Origin: a bacterium
GTDB lineage: Bacteria > CLD3 > SB21
Length of the DNA: 64,000 bases
Direction: 5' to 3'
Assembly (NCBI GenBank): GCA_013360215.1
Contig: JABWCP010000017.1
Location: forward strand, 1-64,000
Within the stretch, counting starts at the first letter, position 1, and each line of letters begins with the position of its first letter. Of this stretch, positions 55,991 through 64,000 are shown in pieces. Both the position numbers and the translations under genes were made by a program. The notes under the pieces were generated by a model. The model was not told where the DNA came from and did no database searches. It worked only from the letters and a program-made list of their open reading frames with translations.

Positions 55991-57721
55991 ATGTTGGAAC
56001 AACAATGGGTACTGAGCAATCATCATGACAAGGAGCGTGTAAAGAAATTAGCGGAAGAAATTAACGTACCGGAGCTTATAGCCGGCATCCTTTTCAATCG
56101 TGGTATTCGTACGTTTGAAGAGGCTAAAAATTTTTTCCGGGCAGAGAGCGCACCGCTCAATGATCCTTTTCTTATGCACAATATGGATATTGCGGTTGAT
56201 CGTGTAACCCGCGCGATCAATAACCGTGAATCTATCATGATTTATGGCGATTACGATGTGGACGGTACGACCAGTACTTCCATGTTGTATCTCTTCTTCA
56301 AAGAAATTCACCGCGGATTTATTTCCTACTACATTCCGGATCGCGTCAAAGAAGGGTATGGGCTTTCTCCGACGGGCATCAAGTATGCTCAAGAGCAGGG
56401 GATTGACTTACTTATTGCGGTAGATTGTGGTATAACCGCTATTGATCAGGTCAATCTTGCCAATAAATACGGGATTGACGTGATAATTTGTGACCATCAT
56501 CATCCCGGCGATCAATTACCTGCGGCGCTAGCTATTCTCAACCCCAAAAAAGAATCGTGCCCTTATCCGTACAAAGAACTGTGCGGCGTGGGCGTAGCAT
56601 TCAAATTAGCACAGGCGATCACGCAGACATTGAAAATAGACGAAGATGTGCTTATGCAACATCTTGATCTGGTGGCGATCGGCAGCGCTGCTGACATCGT
56701 ACCGCTTACGGGAGAGAATCGCACCTTAGTAAAAAACGGGCTCAAATTAGTCAGCGATGCCAATAAAGTCGGAATTCGCCAGCTGGTCAAGAATGCCAAT
56801 GTGTTCGGCAAACCTATTTCAACCGCACAGATTGTTTTTTCATTAGCGCCCCGTATCAATGCCGTAGGCCGATTGGGTGACGCTAATAGAGCTGTAAAAT
56901 TATTGGTTACTAAAAGTGAATCCGAAGCCGTCGAATTTGCCAGTGTTTTGGAATCTGAGAATCGCAATCGCCGTGATCTCAACGAGGTAATGTTTCTTGA
57001 AGCTTGTGAAATCGTCGATCAAGAGTTTGATTTTGTCAATGACAAAGTCATCGTGGTTTATAAAAAAGGATGGCATCAAGGTGTGATCGGTATCGTGGCC
57101 AGCAAACTTGTTGAACGTTATTATCGTCCAGCCGTGGTTATCGCCGAAGCCGACGATAAAGGTAAAGGTTCGGCGCGCAGCGTAGAAAATTTTGATGTGT
57201 TTCAAGCGCTCAAGTCGTGCGAAGATCTCATGGTCGGTTACGGAGGCCACAAATATGCGGCCGGATTGACCATAGACCTCAATAACATAGAAGAGTTTCG
57301 CCGCAGACTGAATGAATATGCTGCTATTCATCTTCCGCCCAACGATCTGATCCCGAAAATCCATATTGATGCCGAAATTTCATTAGATGAAATCAACAAT
57401 CGTCTGATGACATTGCTTAATCTTTTTAAACCGCATGGCCCGGCTAATATGAGACCGATATTTATCTCACGTTCTTTGCAGATCGTGGGTTATCCTCAAT
57501 TGATGAATGAGCGTCATATCCGAATGAAAGTTCGCCAAAATGGTGCCGTGTTTGACGCTGTGGGCTTCAATCTAGGGCACTATTACAACAAAATCGGCGT
57601 AGGTGATAATCCGCTGGATCTGGTGTACCAGATTGATGAGAATACCTGGCAAGGTCGGACGACTATACAGCTTAAAATCAAAGATCTGAAAATTCAGACT
57701 AACGGAAACGGTTATCACTAG
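55991..57721 (+). CDS. recJ: Single-strand-specific exonuclease RecJ
   Basis: A 576-aa RecJ. The DHH-family motifs are in order: YGDYDVDGTTSTSMLY (about residue 84), AVDCGIT, ICDHHHPGD (about 166), and NPKKESCPYPYKELCGVGVAFKL. DHHA1 and OB-type regions follow (GYGGHKYAAGLTI; FLPHGPANMRPIF-like). It digests 5' ends of single strands in recombination and mismatch repair. No strong Shine-Dalgarno is seen. It heads an operon with gmhB and an aminotransferase. Confidence 0.96.
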   Translation: MLEQQWVLSNHHDKERVKKLAEEINVPELIAGILFNRGIRTFEEAKNFFRAESAPLNDPFLMHNMDIAVDRVTRAINNRESIMIYGDYDVDGTTSTSMLYLFFKEIHRGFISYYIPDRVKEGYGLSPTGIKYAQEQGIDLLIAVDCGITAIDQVNLANKYGIDVIICDHHHPGDQLPAALAILNPKKESCPYPYKELCGVGVAFKLAQAITQTLKIDEDVLMQHLDLVAIGSAADIVPLTGENRTLVKNGLKLVSDANKVGIRQLVKNANVFGKPISTAQIVFSLAPRINAVGRLGDANRAVKLLVTKSESEAVEFASVLESENRNRRDLNEVMFLEACEIVDQEFDFVNDKVIVVYKKGWHQGVIGIVASKLVERYYRPAVVIAEADDKGKGSARSVENFDVFQALKSCEDLMVGYGGHKYAAGLTIDLNNIEEFRRRLNEYAAIHLPPNDLIPKIHIDAEISLDEINNRLMTLLNLFKPHGPANMRPIFISRSLQIVGYPQLMNERHIRMKVRQNGAVFDAVGFNLGHYYNKIGVGDNPLDLVYQIDENTWQGRTTIQLKIKDLKIQTNGNGYH

Positions 57722-57722
57722 C

Positions 57723-58319
57723 ATGGGTATGCAGGCCAAACCCGCCGTTTTTTTTGATCGTGACGGTACTCTGAATGTTGAAAAAAATTACCTGTATCGT
57801 CCTGAAGATTTTGAGTGGATATCTGGTGCGCAAGAGGCCGTGCATTTGCTCAATGAAGCGGGTTTTTTGGTTTTTGTTATTACCAATCAGGCCGGAGTGG
57901 CGCGTGGTTTTTATAGCGAACAAGATGTAAATCGTCTACATGATTTTATGGCGGATCAATTAGAACAAAAAAAGGCACACATGGATGCCTTTTTTTATTG
58001 CCCGCATCATCCGGAAGGCACGATACCCGAATACACTAAACTATGCGATTGCCGCAAACCGGCATCGGGCATGATTCGGCAGGCGTTAATGAGGTTTGAT
58101 ATTGATTTAAACACTTCGTTTGTGGTTGGAGATTATAAGTCGGATATTGAGTTGGCCAATCGTGAAGCCATACGATCGGTACTGGTAAAAACAGGGCATG
58201 GACAAAAGACACTCGATGCGATGAGCACCGGATCAACGGCGTGTAAACCAGATCATATAGCCGAAGAAGTTACCGAAGCCGTTCGATGGATATTATGGCA
58301 ACATAGGGAGCGTAAATAA
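57723..58319 (+). CDS. gmhB: D,D-heptose 1,7-bisphosphate phosphatase
   Basis: A 198-aa HAD-superfamily phosphatase of the GmhB/HisB-N group. Motif I is VFFDRDGTLN (nucleophile and acid Asp), motif II VITNQAGVARG, the zinc loop has CPHHPEG and CDCRKP, and motif IV is VVGDYKSDIELA. It removes the 1,7-bisphosphate's C7 phosphate in ADP-heptose synthesis for lipopolysaccharide, which fits a diderm envelope. It begins one base after recJ and its stop overlaps the next start. Confidence 0.92.
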   Translation: MGMQAKPAVFFDRDGTLNVEKNYLYRPEDFEWISGAQEAVHLLNEAGFLVFVITNQAGVARGFYSEQDVNRLHDFMADQLEQKKAHMDAFFYCPHHPEGTIPEYTKLCDCRKPASGMIRQALMRFDIDLNTSFVVGDYKSDIELANREAIRSVLVKTGHGQKTLDAMSTGSTACKPDHIAEEVTEAVRWILWQHRERK

Positions 58320-59479
58320 TGCAGTATCCGTTTTCATCCTTGAGCCAAACGCTGAAAGGTTCACCCACCGTTCGGCTTGCTGAAAAAGCACAGACGCTGA
58401 AAGATGCGGGCGTTGATATCGTAGATCTGACTATCGGGGAACCGGATTTCCCGACACCTGCGCATATTAGCGAGGCCGCCTATCGTGCAGCACAAGCGGG
58501 TAATACTAAGTATACCAACAGCCGCGGGATACTTCCTCTACGTAAGGCGATTGCCGAAAAACTTCAACGAGATTACTCACTTTCATATGATGCGAATACT
58601 GAAATTATCGTAACTCCCGGCGGGAAACAAGCTGTGGTGTATGTGATCCAGGCAATAATCAATCCGGGCGATGAAGTGATATGTATCGAACCGTGTTGGG
58701 TCGGTTACGAGGGTTCTATAGCAATGGCCGGAGGCCAATATATCGGCGTACCTATGTATGAATCGGATAATTTTTGTATAGATATTGATCGCCTTCGAGC
58801 GGCGGTGACGCCTAAAACTAAATTAATCATCATCAATAGTCCGTCTAATCCTACCGGTAAGGTCCTTTCAAAACGGGAAATCGAAAGTATTTGTTCTGTA
58901 TGTAATGAACGCAATCTGATGCTTCTGACGGATGATATTTATGAAAAAATACTATACGATAATCACATGTTTGTCCCTGCAGCCGGTTTACCGGGCATGC
59001 GCGATCGTACGATCATACTCAATGGTTTTTCCAAGGCATACTCGATGACGGGTTGGCGACTGGCGTATTTGGCCGCCCATAAACAAATCATATCGGAGAT
59101 CAATAAACTGCAACAGCTTTCAGCAACATGTCCTTCGTCGGTGAGTCAATGGGCGGGTGTGGAAGCCTTGAACGGTGATCAATCCGCTATTCAAGTCATG
59201 GCGTCAGCTTATGCTGTACGCCGCGAAATCGTCGTGCAGGGATTTACTAAACATGGTTTGCCATGTTTCAGACCCGAAGGCGCTTTTTACGCATGGATCA
59301 ATGTGAAAAAGTTAGGTATGAATTCTGTCGCGGCATGCGAATATATACTTGATAAATGCAATATCGCCGCTGTACCCGGAAGTGCTTTTGGAATCTCGGG
59401 CGAAGGTTATATCCGCGCCTCATTTGCTACGTCAGAAGAAAATTTACAAAAAGCTATTAAAAACCTTGAGAATTTGTAA
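58319..59479 (+). CDS. Class I aminotransferase (aspartate aminotransferase-like)
   Basis: A 386-aa PLP enzyme of the Aat I-gamma group. DLTIGEPDFPTP, SNPTGKVLSK, the PLP lysine in LNGFSKAYSMTGWRLAY (about residue 236) and PEGAFYAWINV are all present, as is the C-terminal arginine in GYIRASFA that holds the substrate carboxylate. Aspartate or a related amino acid is the likely donor; specificity cannot be fixed. Its 3' end overlaps the promoter of tRNA-Pro. Confidence 0.9.
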   Translation: MQYPFSSLSQTLKGSPTVRLAEKAQTLKDAGVDIVDLTIGEPDFPTPAHISEAAYRAAQAGNTKYTNSRGILPLRKAIAEKLQRDYSLSYDANTEIIVTPGGKQAVVYVIQAIINPGDEVICIEPCWVGYEGSIAMAGGQYIGVPMYESDNFCIDIDRLRAAVTPKTKLIIINSPSNPTGKVLSKREIESICSVCNERNLMLLTDDIYEKILYDNHMFVPAAGLPGMRDRTIILNGFSKAYSMTGWRLAYLAAHKQIISEINKLQQLSATCPSSVSQWAGVEALNGDQSAIQVMASAYAVRREIVVQGFTKHGLPCFRPEGAFYAWINVKKLGMNSVAACEYILDKCNIAAVPGSAFGISGEGYIRASFATSEENLQKAIKNLENL

Positions 59480-59494
59480 TCGGTAGTATATATT
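59466..59494 (+). promoter_or_regulatory. tRNA-Pro promoter
   Basis: TTGAGA (59466-59471), 17 bases, TATATT (59489-59494), predicted start about 20 bases before the tRNA. Confidence 0.6.
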
Positions 59495-59520
59495 GCCGCC
59501 GTTGTTTGAATAATATGGAT

Positions 59521-59595
59521 CGGAATGTGGCGCAGCCCGGATAGCGCACTCCCTTGGGGTGGGAGGGGTCGGAGGTTCAAATCCTCTCATTCCGA
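59521..59595 (+). tRNA. tRNA-Pro (anticodon GGG)
   Basis: Acceptor CGGAATG (59521-59527) pairs with CATTCCG (59588-59594), discriminator A59595. The anticodon stem CTCCC/GGGAG closes loop TTGGGGT, anticodon GGG. The T arm has GGTTCAAATCC. The 3' CCA is not encoded. The initial C:G pair of the acceptor is the proline-type identity feature. Confidence 0.97.
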
Positions 59596-59597
59596 CA

Positions 59598-59635
59598 AAA
59601 AAGAAAAGCCCTCATCAACGAGGGCTTTTCTTTTT
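59598..59635. terminator. Bidirectional terminator, tRNA-Pro and OPT gene
   Basis: AAGAAAAGCCCTC (59601-59613) pairs with GAGGGCTTTTCTT (59620-59632), extendable to 16 pairs, with a 6-base loop. The stem ends in A on the left and T on the right, so it works for tRNA-Pro on the plus strand and for the transporter gene on the minus strand. Confidence 0.92.
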
Positions 59636-59653
59636 ATGATATTTTTATAGCCT

Positions 59654-61639
59654 CTATTCTTCTTCCGGTTTTCCGCGCATCGAGTCCCAATACATATAGA
59701 TCAGAATTCCAACAAACATCAAACCGGCTAATAATTCACCCCCGTGCGATTCAGCCCATTCGGCATTAAACCAGTTATATCCCGCATAGCGTAAGATCGC
59801 GCTGATTACGCCCATGAGGGCGCCGCCGGCAATGAAGCCCGAAGCGATGAGCGTGCCGCGTTCGCGACGCGCATTGTTAAGTTTTTCGTCGGTGGAACGG
59901 GTTGAAACCCAGTGAGCTATCAGACCACCGAAAAGCAAGGGTGTATTGAGTTCTAAGGGAATATACATCCCTAGGGCAAAAGCGAGTGCCGGTACGCCTA
60001 ACCATGCCAGTACTATCGCCATAAATGCACCTCCGACATACAGCATCCACGGTGCCGGTTGACCGGTCATCAGCGGCTGTATGACGGCGGCCATGGCATT
60101 GGCTTGTGGTGCAACTAATGCATCAGGCCCGGTAAACCCGTAGGTTTCATTGAGAAGCATGATCACCCATCCTACAGTAAGTGATGCTACTAATGCACCC
60201 GCAAATTTCCATGTTTCTTGTTTGTACGGAGAGGAACCGAGCCAATATCCGATTTTGAGGTCCGTAATAAAAGAACCAGCACATGATAAAGCTGTACAGA
60301 CTACGCCACCGATGATCAGTGCCGAGAGCATACCGACTTCACCTGTAAGACCGGATGAAACTAATACTACAGACGCGATGATAAGCGTCATTAAGGTCAT
60401 ACCGGAAACGGGATTTGTTCCGACAATAGCGATCGCATTAGCCGCAACGGTCGTAAACAAAAATGATATAATGAGCACCACTGCGAGTCCGATCAGTGCG
60501 TGGGTCAGATTTTGTACAACGCCCATTTGAAAAAATATGAAAATCATAACGGCTACAACCAAAACACCGATGCCGACGATTTTCATACTCAGATCACGTT
60601 GGGTGCGCAAGGCATTAGCGTTGTCGCCTTTGTTACCGCCGATTTCTTTGAATCCTAAGATGAAAGCTGACTTGATGATACCGGATGAACGAATAATGCC
60701 AATGATGCCGGCCATTGCGATACCACCGATGCCGATATGACGAACGTAATTTCTAAAAATTTCCTCCGCCGTCATAGCGCCGATCAGTTTGGTTACATTG
60801 ACGCCGAGCGGTGTCGTAAGGCCTGTGCCTATGTAATATACGGTCGGAATCAGAAGATACCACGAGACGAATGAACCGCAAGCAATGATCAATGAATAAC
60901 GCAGACCGATAATAAAACCGAGGCCGGTTACGGCGGCGCCGATATTCACTTTAAAAACAAGCTTGGCTTTATCGGCTAATTCCATGCCCCATGGCAATGC
61001 GCGGGTTGAAAAAACTTCGCTCCACCAACCAAAAGTAGCCACGATAAAATCGTAAATTCCGCCTATGATGCCTGATAATACCAATACTTTCGCTTGATTG
61101 CCGCCTTTTTCGCCGGCCACAAGAACTTCGGTTGTGGCCGTTGCTTCCGGAAAGGGAAACTTACCGTGCATGTCGGCTACGAAATATTTACGGAATGGAA
61201 TCAGGAATAGGGTTCCTAGAAAAGCACCGAAAAGCGATGCTAGGAATACTTTGAAAAAGTCAGCTTGGAGGTTGAGAATGTAAAGCGCTGGTATTGTAAA
61301 TATGGCGCCTGCTACCACCGCGCCGCTATTGGCTCCGATGGATTGAATGATCACATTTTCGCCCAGCGCATTTTTGCGTTTCGAAGCGGCGGAAAGTCCT
61401 ACGGCGATGATCGCGATAGGGATGGCGGCTTCAAAAACCTGACCGATTTTGAGTCCTAAATATGCGGCGGCCGCAGAAAACAACATCGCCATGATCAGTC
61501 CCCAAAAAACAGACCTGAAATTTACTTCGGGATACACCTGCTGCGGTGACATAATGGGGGTGTAGGTTTCGCCGGGCTTTAATTCCGTGTAGGCATTGGA
61601 GGGTAAACCTTTGACGCCTTGAGAAGAATGTTCGCTCAT
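59654..61639 (-). CDS. Oligopeptide transporter, OPT family
   Basis: A 661-aa polytopic protein with about 15 hydrophobic helices. N-terminal PEVNFRSVFWGLIMAMLFSAAAAYLGLKIG and GKFPFPEATATTEVLVAGEKGG, and GTNPVSGMTLMTLII and LGMYIPLELNTPLLFGGLIAHW are typical of the bacterial OPT group. OPT carriers import oligopeptides or metal-chelator complexes with protons; the substrate here is unknown. The gene has its own spacer on both sides. Confidence 0.93.
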   Translation of the reverse strand: MSEHSSQGVKGLPSNAYTELKPGETYTPIMSPQQVYPEVNFRSVFWGLIMAMLFSAAAAYLGLKIGQVFEAAIPIAIIAVGLSAASKRKNALGENVIIQSIGANSGAVVAGAIFTIPALYILNLQADFFKVFLASLFGAFLGTLFLIPFRKYFVADMHGKFPFPEATATTEVLVAGEKGGNQAKVLVLSGIIGGIYDFIVATFGWWSEVFSTRALPWGMELADKAKLVFKVNIGAAVTGLGFIIGLRYSLIIACGSFVSWYLLIPTVYYIGTGLTTPLGVNVTKLIGAMTAEEIFRNYVRHIGIGGIAMAGIIGIIRSSGIIKSAFILGFKEIGGNKGDNANALRTQRDLSMKIVGIGVLVVAVMIFIFFQMGVVQNLTHALIGLAVVLIISFLFTTVAANAIAIVGTNPVSGMTLMTLIIASVVLVSSGLTGEVGMLSALIIGGVVCTALSCAGSFITDLKIGYWLGSSPYKQETWKFAGALVASLTVGWVIMLLNETYGFTGPDALVAPQANAMAAVIQPLMTGQPAPWMLYVGGAFMAIVLAWLGVPALAFALGMYIPLELNTPLLFGGLIAHWVSTRSTDEKLNNARRERGTLIASGFIAGGALMGVISAILRYAGYNWFNAEWAESHGGELLAGLMFVGILIYMYWDSMRGKPEEE

Positions 61640-61700
61640 ACGTGTCTCGCTTGAAGTTCGGTGAGAGAATTTAATTATTTAGAAATGATTGATTGAATAT

Positions 61701-61737
61701 AGATAGGCGCTCAAAACAAGCAAACACGAGCCTATCT
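61701..61737. repeat. 8-bp inverted repeat between purF and OPT genes
   Basis: AGATAGGC (61701-61708) and GCCTATCT (61730-61737) are exact reverse complements, 21 bases apart. No T run follows on the minus strand. It lies in the 203-base space between purF and the transporter gene and could be a leader or weak termination structure; nothing else is recognised there. Confidence 0.4.
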
Positions 61738-61842
61738 GAAGTAATCAGGTCAAACGTAAATCAAAGAAAGGTTACAGTCGTCAAGCGCAGAATACCATGA
61801 GAAAAATCATAAAGGCCAACTGCGAATATATAAGGCTTGCGG

Positions 61843-63237
61843 TTAATCACATTGGGTGATTTGTGTATCGGGTTCGATGGGTACGGGATATTTCCCGCTA
61901 AAGCAAGCTGTGCAGTAGTTGTGTGGGCCGTTGGGCACACACTCCAACATACCGTCAAGAGAAAGATACTCCAACGAATCGGCGCCGATACTTTTGCAGA
62001 GTGCATCTTTATTCATGGTATTGGCGATTAATTCTTCTTTGGTCGGGAAATCCATGCCATAATAACATGGTGAAGTGACGGGCGGGGAACTGATACGAAT
62101 GTGCACTTCTTTGGCCCCGGCTTTACGTATCATCGTAACCAAAGCTTTGAGCGTAGTGCCGCGCACGATCGAATCGTCAATGACGACAACACGGCGATCA
62201 CGCAGAACGCCTTCTACCGCATTAAACTTTAATCGCACTTTCAGATCGCGCATAGACTGTACGGGATGAATGAAGGTACGGCCTACATAATGGTTGCGGA
62301 TAAGACCGAGTTCAAATTTCAAACCCGTTCGGCGCGAATAGCCTACGGCTGCGGTATTGCTGGAGTCGGGTACACTGATCACGATATCCGCGTCCACACT
62401 GTGTTCCAGAGCGAGGCGTTTCCCGAGTTTGCGACGTGCTTTGTCCACATTATCGCCAAAAATTTTACTGTCTGGGCGAGAAAAATATACAAATTCAAAA
62501 ATACAATGCGCGGGTGTGGGTAGCGGGTCAAAAATCATTCGAGTTTGCATACGGTCACGGTCCACGACGATAAATTCGCCCGGCTTTACGTCACGCACAT
62601 ATTCGGCGCCGATGATATCCAGCGCGCAGGACTCACTTGCTATTACGGTAGCTTGGTCCAATTTACCGATACATAGCGGACGAATACCCCACGGATCACG
62701 TGCAGCAATAAGTTTGTCTTTAGTTATCAGAAGTAGCGAATATGCACCGCGAATCTGATGCAATGCGGCGATAATTTGTTCTTCAACAGTGGCTTTACCG
62801 GAACGGGCAGCAAGATGAAGAATGACTTCGGTGTCGTTGTTTCCTTGAAGGATGGCCCCGTTATTTTGGAGTTCGCGACGAAGGCTTTGATAGTTGGTCA
62901 GGTTTCCGTTATGGGCGGCCGATATCGGCCCGGTGCTGATAATAGCTGTCAAAGGCTGTACGTTTTGCATAAAACTTCCACCGGTCGTTGAATACCGATT
63001 ATGACCGATGGCCGAATGACCGGGTAAACGATCAAAAATTTTATCATCAGCGAATACGTCGCTGACTAATCCCATACCGACATGGCGATAGGTTCGTTCA
63101 CCATCGGCCGATACGATGCCGGTGGACTCTTGTCCGCGATGTTGGAGGGAATACAAGCCAAAATAAGTCAGTCGTGATGCTTCAGGATGACCATAAATGC
63201 CAAACACACCGCATTCTTCTTTGATATCTTCTGACAT
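61843..63237 (-). CDS. purF: Amidophosphoribosyltransferase
   Basis: A 464-aa PurF, the first committed purine enzyme. ATG 63237 is chosen; the frame runs further upstream but MSEDIKEECGVFG is the expected pre-peptide, with Cys9 to become the N-terminal nucleophile after cleavage. The glutaminase domain shows SLQHRGQESTGIV and AHNGNLTNY; the PRPP loop is VVVIDDSIVRGTT. Cysteines in ESCALDIIG, SPCYYGMD and NYCTACF match the [4Fe-4S] ligands of the Bacillus subtilis type, so it is probably the oxygen-sensitive form. No purine riboswitch is seen upstream. Confidence 0.97.
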   Translation of the reverse strand: MSEDIKEECGVFGIYGHPEASRLTYFGLYSLQHRGQESTGIVSADGERTYRHVGMGLVSDVFADDKIFDRLPGHSAIGHNRYSTTGGSFMQNVQPLTAIISTGPISAAHNGNLTNYQSLRRELQNNGAILQGNNDTEVILHLAARSGKATVEEQIIAALHQIRGAYSLLLITKDKLIAARDPWGIRPLCIGKLDQATVIASESCALDIIGAEYVRDVKPGEFIVVDRDRMQTRMIFDPLPTPAHCIFEFVYFSRPDSKIFGDNVDKARRKLGKRLALEHSVDADIVISVPDSSNTAAVGYSRRTGLKFELGLIRNHYVGRTFIHPVQSMRDLKVRLKFNAVEGVLRDRRVVVIDDSIVRGTTLKALVTMIRKAGAKEVHIRISSPPVTSPCYYGMDFPTKEELIANTMNKDALCKSIGADSLEYLSLDGMLECVPNGPHNYCTACFSGKYPVPIEPDTQITQCD

Positions 63238-63359
63238 AGTGTTACTTAATAGATTTTTGAGAACATACTTAACACAATTCGTGCGGCGCAAGATAGAAAA
63301 AAAAAGGCATTCATCCAATGTTTTTTGACGAATGTAACAATCATTATTCATGTAGAGAT

Positions 63360-63388
63360 TTTTATGTAAAGTTTGTATTTTATGTAAA
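63360..63388 (+). repeat. Direct repeat before the chemoreceptor-like gene
   Basis: TTTTATGTAAA occurs at 63360-63370 and again at 63378-63388 (18-base period) in the 188-base divergent region between purF and the sensor gene. It may be an operator; no clear -35/-10 pair is evident. Confidence 0.35.
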
Positions 63389-63425
63389 ATGGAACATGAA
63401 TATGTTGATATTTCGGAGAATCGGC

Positions 63426-64000
63426 ATGCGTTCACCTAAACGGCTATTTCAGATACTTTCATTGTTATTGATTGCGGCGCTTACGGCGGTAATTTTTTTT
63501 ATTCACCGTATTCATGACAAATCTAAACAGATTAGCGAAAATTGGTTGCCCAGCGTAATGCATGTCGGTAACTTAAACACGCTCACTTCCGATTTTCGGA
63601 TTATGGAGCTACAGCATATTTTGTCTACTTCGGACGAACAGATGCGTACGTATGAATCGGCTATGCAACGCATAGCCGATTTGATTAACTCGGAGATGAA
63701 ACTGTATGAGCCTCTGATTACGACGCCCGTAGAAAAAACACTGTATGAGGATTTCTTGAGTAAGTGGTCTGAGTATATGAAGCATCATCTTGACATGCTT
63801 CAACTTTCCAAACTCAACAAAAACGAAGATGCGAAACTATTAATTCGTGCACGTTCGGAAGTTTTATTCAATGAGTATTCCTCTGCGCTTTCGGCGCTTG
63901 TGCGAGAAAATCGCAGAGCCGCCGACGATGAAGTCAAACGTGCTAACGCGTTATATATTGGGTCGGTTATTAATTTAATTTTGATTTTAGGGTGTGTTGC
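63426..64000 (+). CDS. Four-helix-bundle sensor protein, chemoreceptor-like (partial)
   Basis: The gene starts at ATG 63426 with GGAGA upstream and runs off the right edge after 191 codons. Residues 9-30 are a transmembrane helix. A helical periplasmic domain follows (SKQISENWLPSVMHVGNLNTL, then DFRIMELQHIL), which has the 4HB_MCP layout, and a second transmembrane helix begins at about 178 (ALYIGSVINLILILG). The output part (methyl-accepting or kinase) is outside the window, so the exact class is open. Confidence 0.75.
   Translation, partial: MRSPKRLFQILSLLLIAALTAVIFFIHRIHDKSKQISENWLPSVMHVGNLNTLTSDFRIMELQHILSTSDEQMRTYESAMQRIADLINSEMKLYEPLITTPVEKTLYEDFLSKWSEYMKHHLDMLQLSKLNKNEDAKLLIRARSEVLFNEYSSALSALVRENRRAADDEVKRANALYIGSVINLILILGCV

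Noticed and set aside
63238-63425. Purine riboswitch or PurR box before purF
   Set aside because: The conserved aptamer loops and PurBox bases could not be found in the divergent region.
63238-63435. 66-residue N-terminal extension of PurF
   Set aside because: The pre-peptide of this enzyme is only a few residues long before the nucleophile Cys, which fits ATG 63237; the extension is cysteine- and lysine-rich and not family-like.

Overview
The window is the chromosome of a Gram-negative (diderm) bacterium, most probably from the FCB (Bacteroidetes/Chlorobi/Ignavibacteria-like) assemblage. Evidence for this: SecA (1014 aa) carries an extra charged helical segment after the first nucleotide-binding motifs and a C-terminal zinc tail; RpoB carries a long charged insert; tuf, tRNA-Trp and secE are adjacent; and there are heptose, periplasmic-protease, lipoprotein and phosphatidylethanolamine genes. 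The promoters I can read look like ordinary sigma-70 sites (TTGAnn, 17 nt, TATATT), not the -33/-7 type of Bacteroidetes proper. This favours a non-Bacteroidetes branch, but the phylum remains an inference. Coding density is very high and no gene-free stretch reaches 300 bases.

1-11.7 kb is the classical transcription/translation block: end of tuf, tRNA-Trp, secE, nusG, rplK, rplA, rplJ, rplL, a 14-bp hairpin, rpoB, rpoC and a strong terminator. 11.8-20.9 kb is a looser accessory stretch: an MGH1/GH63-like glycosidase, a Kelch lipoprotein, a secreted protein of unknown function, a sodium:solute symporter, a DUF4349-like lipoprotein, queG, a protein with a histone-H1-like lysine/alanine tail fused to a YbjN/type III chaperone-like domain, and a hot-dog thioesterase.

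21.1-31.5 kb is a protein-quality-control island: dnaK, an FmdB-type zinc ribbon, htpX, cbpA-like dnaJ, degP/htrA, lon and ftsH run in the same direction. Its control regions show the most unusual non-coding structure in the window: repeated TTGTC/GACAA half-sites before dnaK, a possible pseudoknot plus a Shine-Dalgarno hairpin before htpX, and a 9-bp inverted repeat around the -10 box of degP. 31.6-37.8 kb is a run of pfkA, a phosphodiesterase-like gene, secA, a GNAT gene and a first purC.

37.8-46.4 kb mixes directions: an EVE-domain protein, an NtrY-like histidine kinase, VanW, mutY, then dcd followed by two overlapping signalling genes (a receiver protein whose kinase region is degenerate, and a receiver-histidine kinase) and tyrS. 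47.6-55.8 kb is on the minus strand: a TPR protein, a UbiA-type prenyltransferase, crcB, mtnA, a periplasmic TPR protein, purB, a second and different purC, psd and pssA. 56.0-59.6 kb is recJ, gmhB, an aminotransferase and tRNA-Pro. The window ends with an OPT transporter and purF (minus) and the start of a chemoreceptor-like sensor gene (plus).

Most genes are housekeeping. I found no CRISPR array, phage, insertion sequence or defence island. The best candidates for something undescribed are the pseudo-kinase/receiver pair at 43.7-46.4 kb, the two purC paralogues, the heat-shock-gene control structures, and the histone-tail/chaperone-like fusion.
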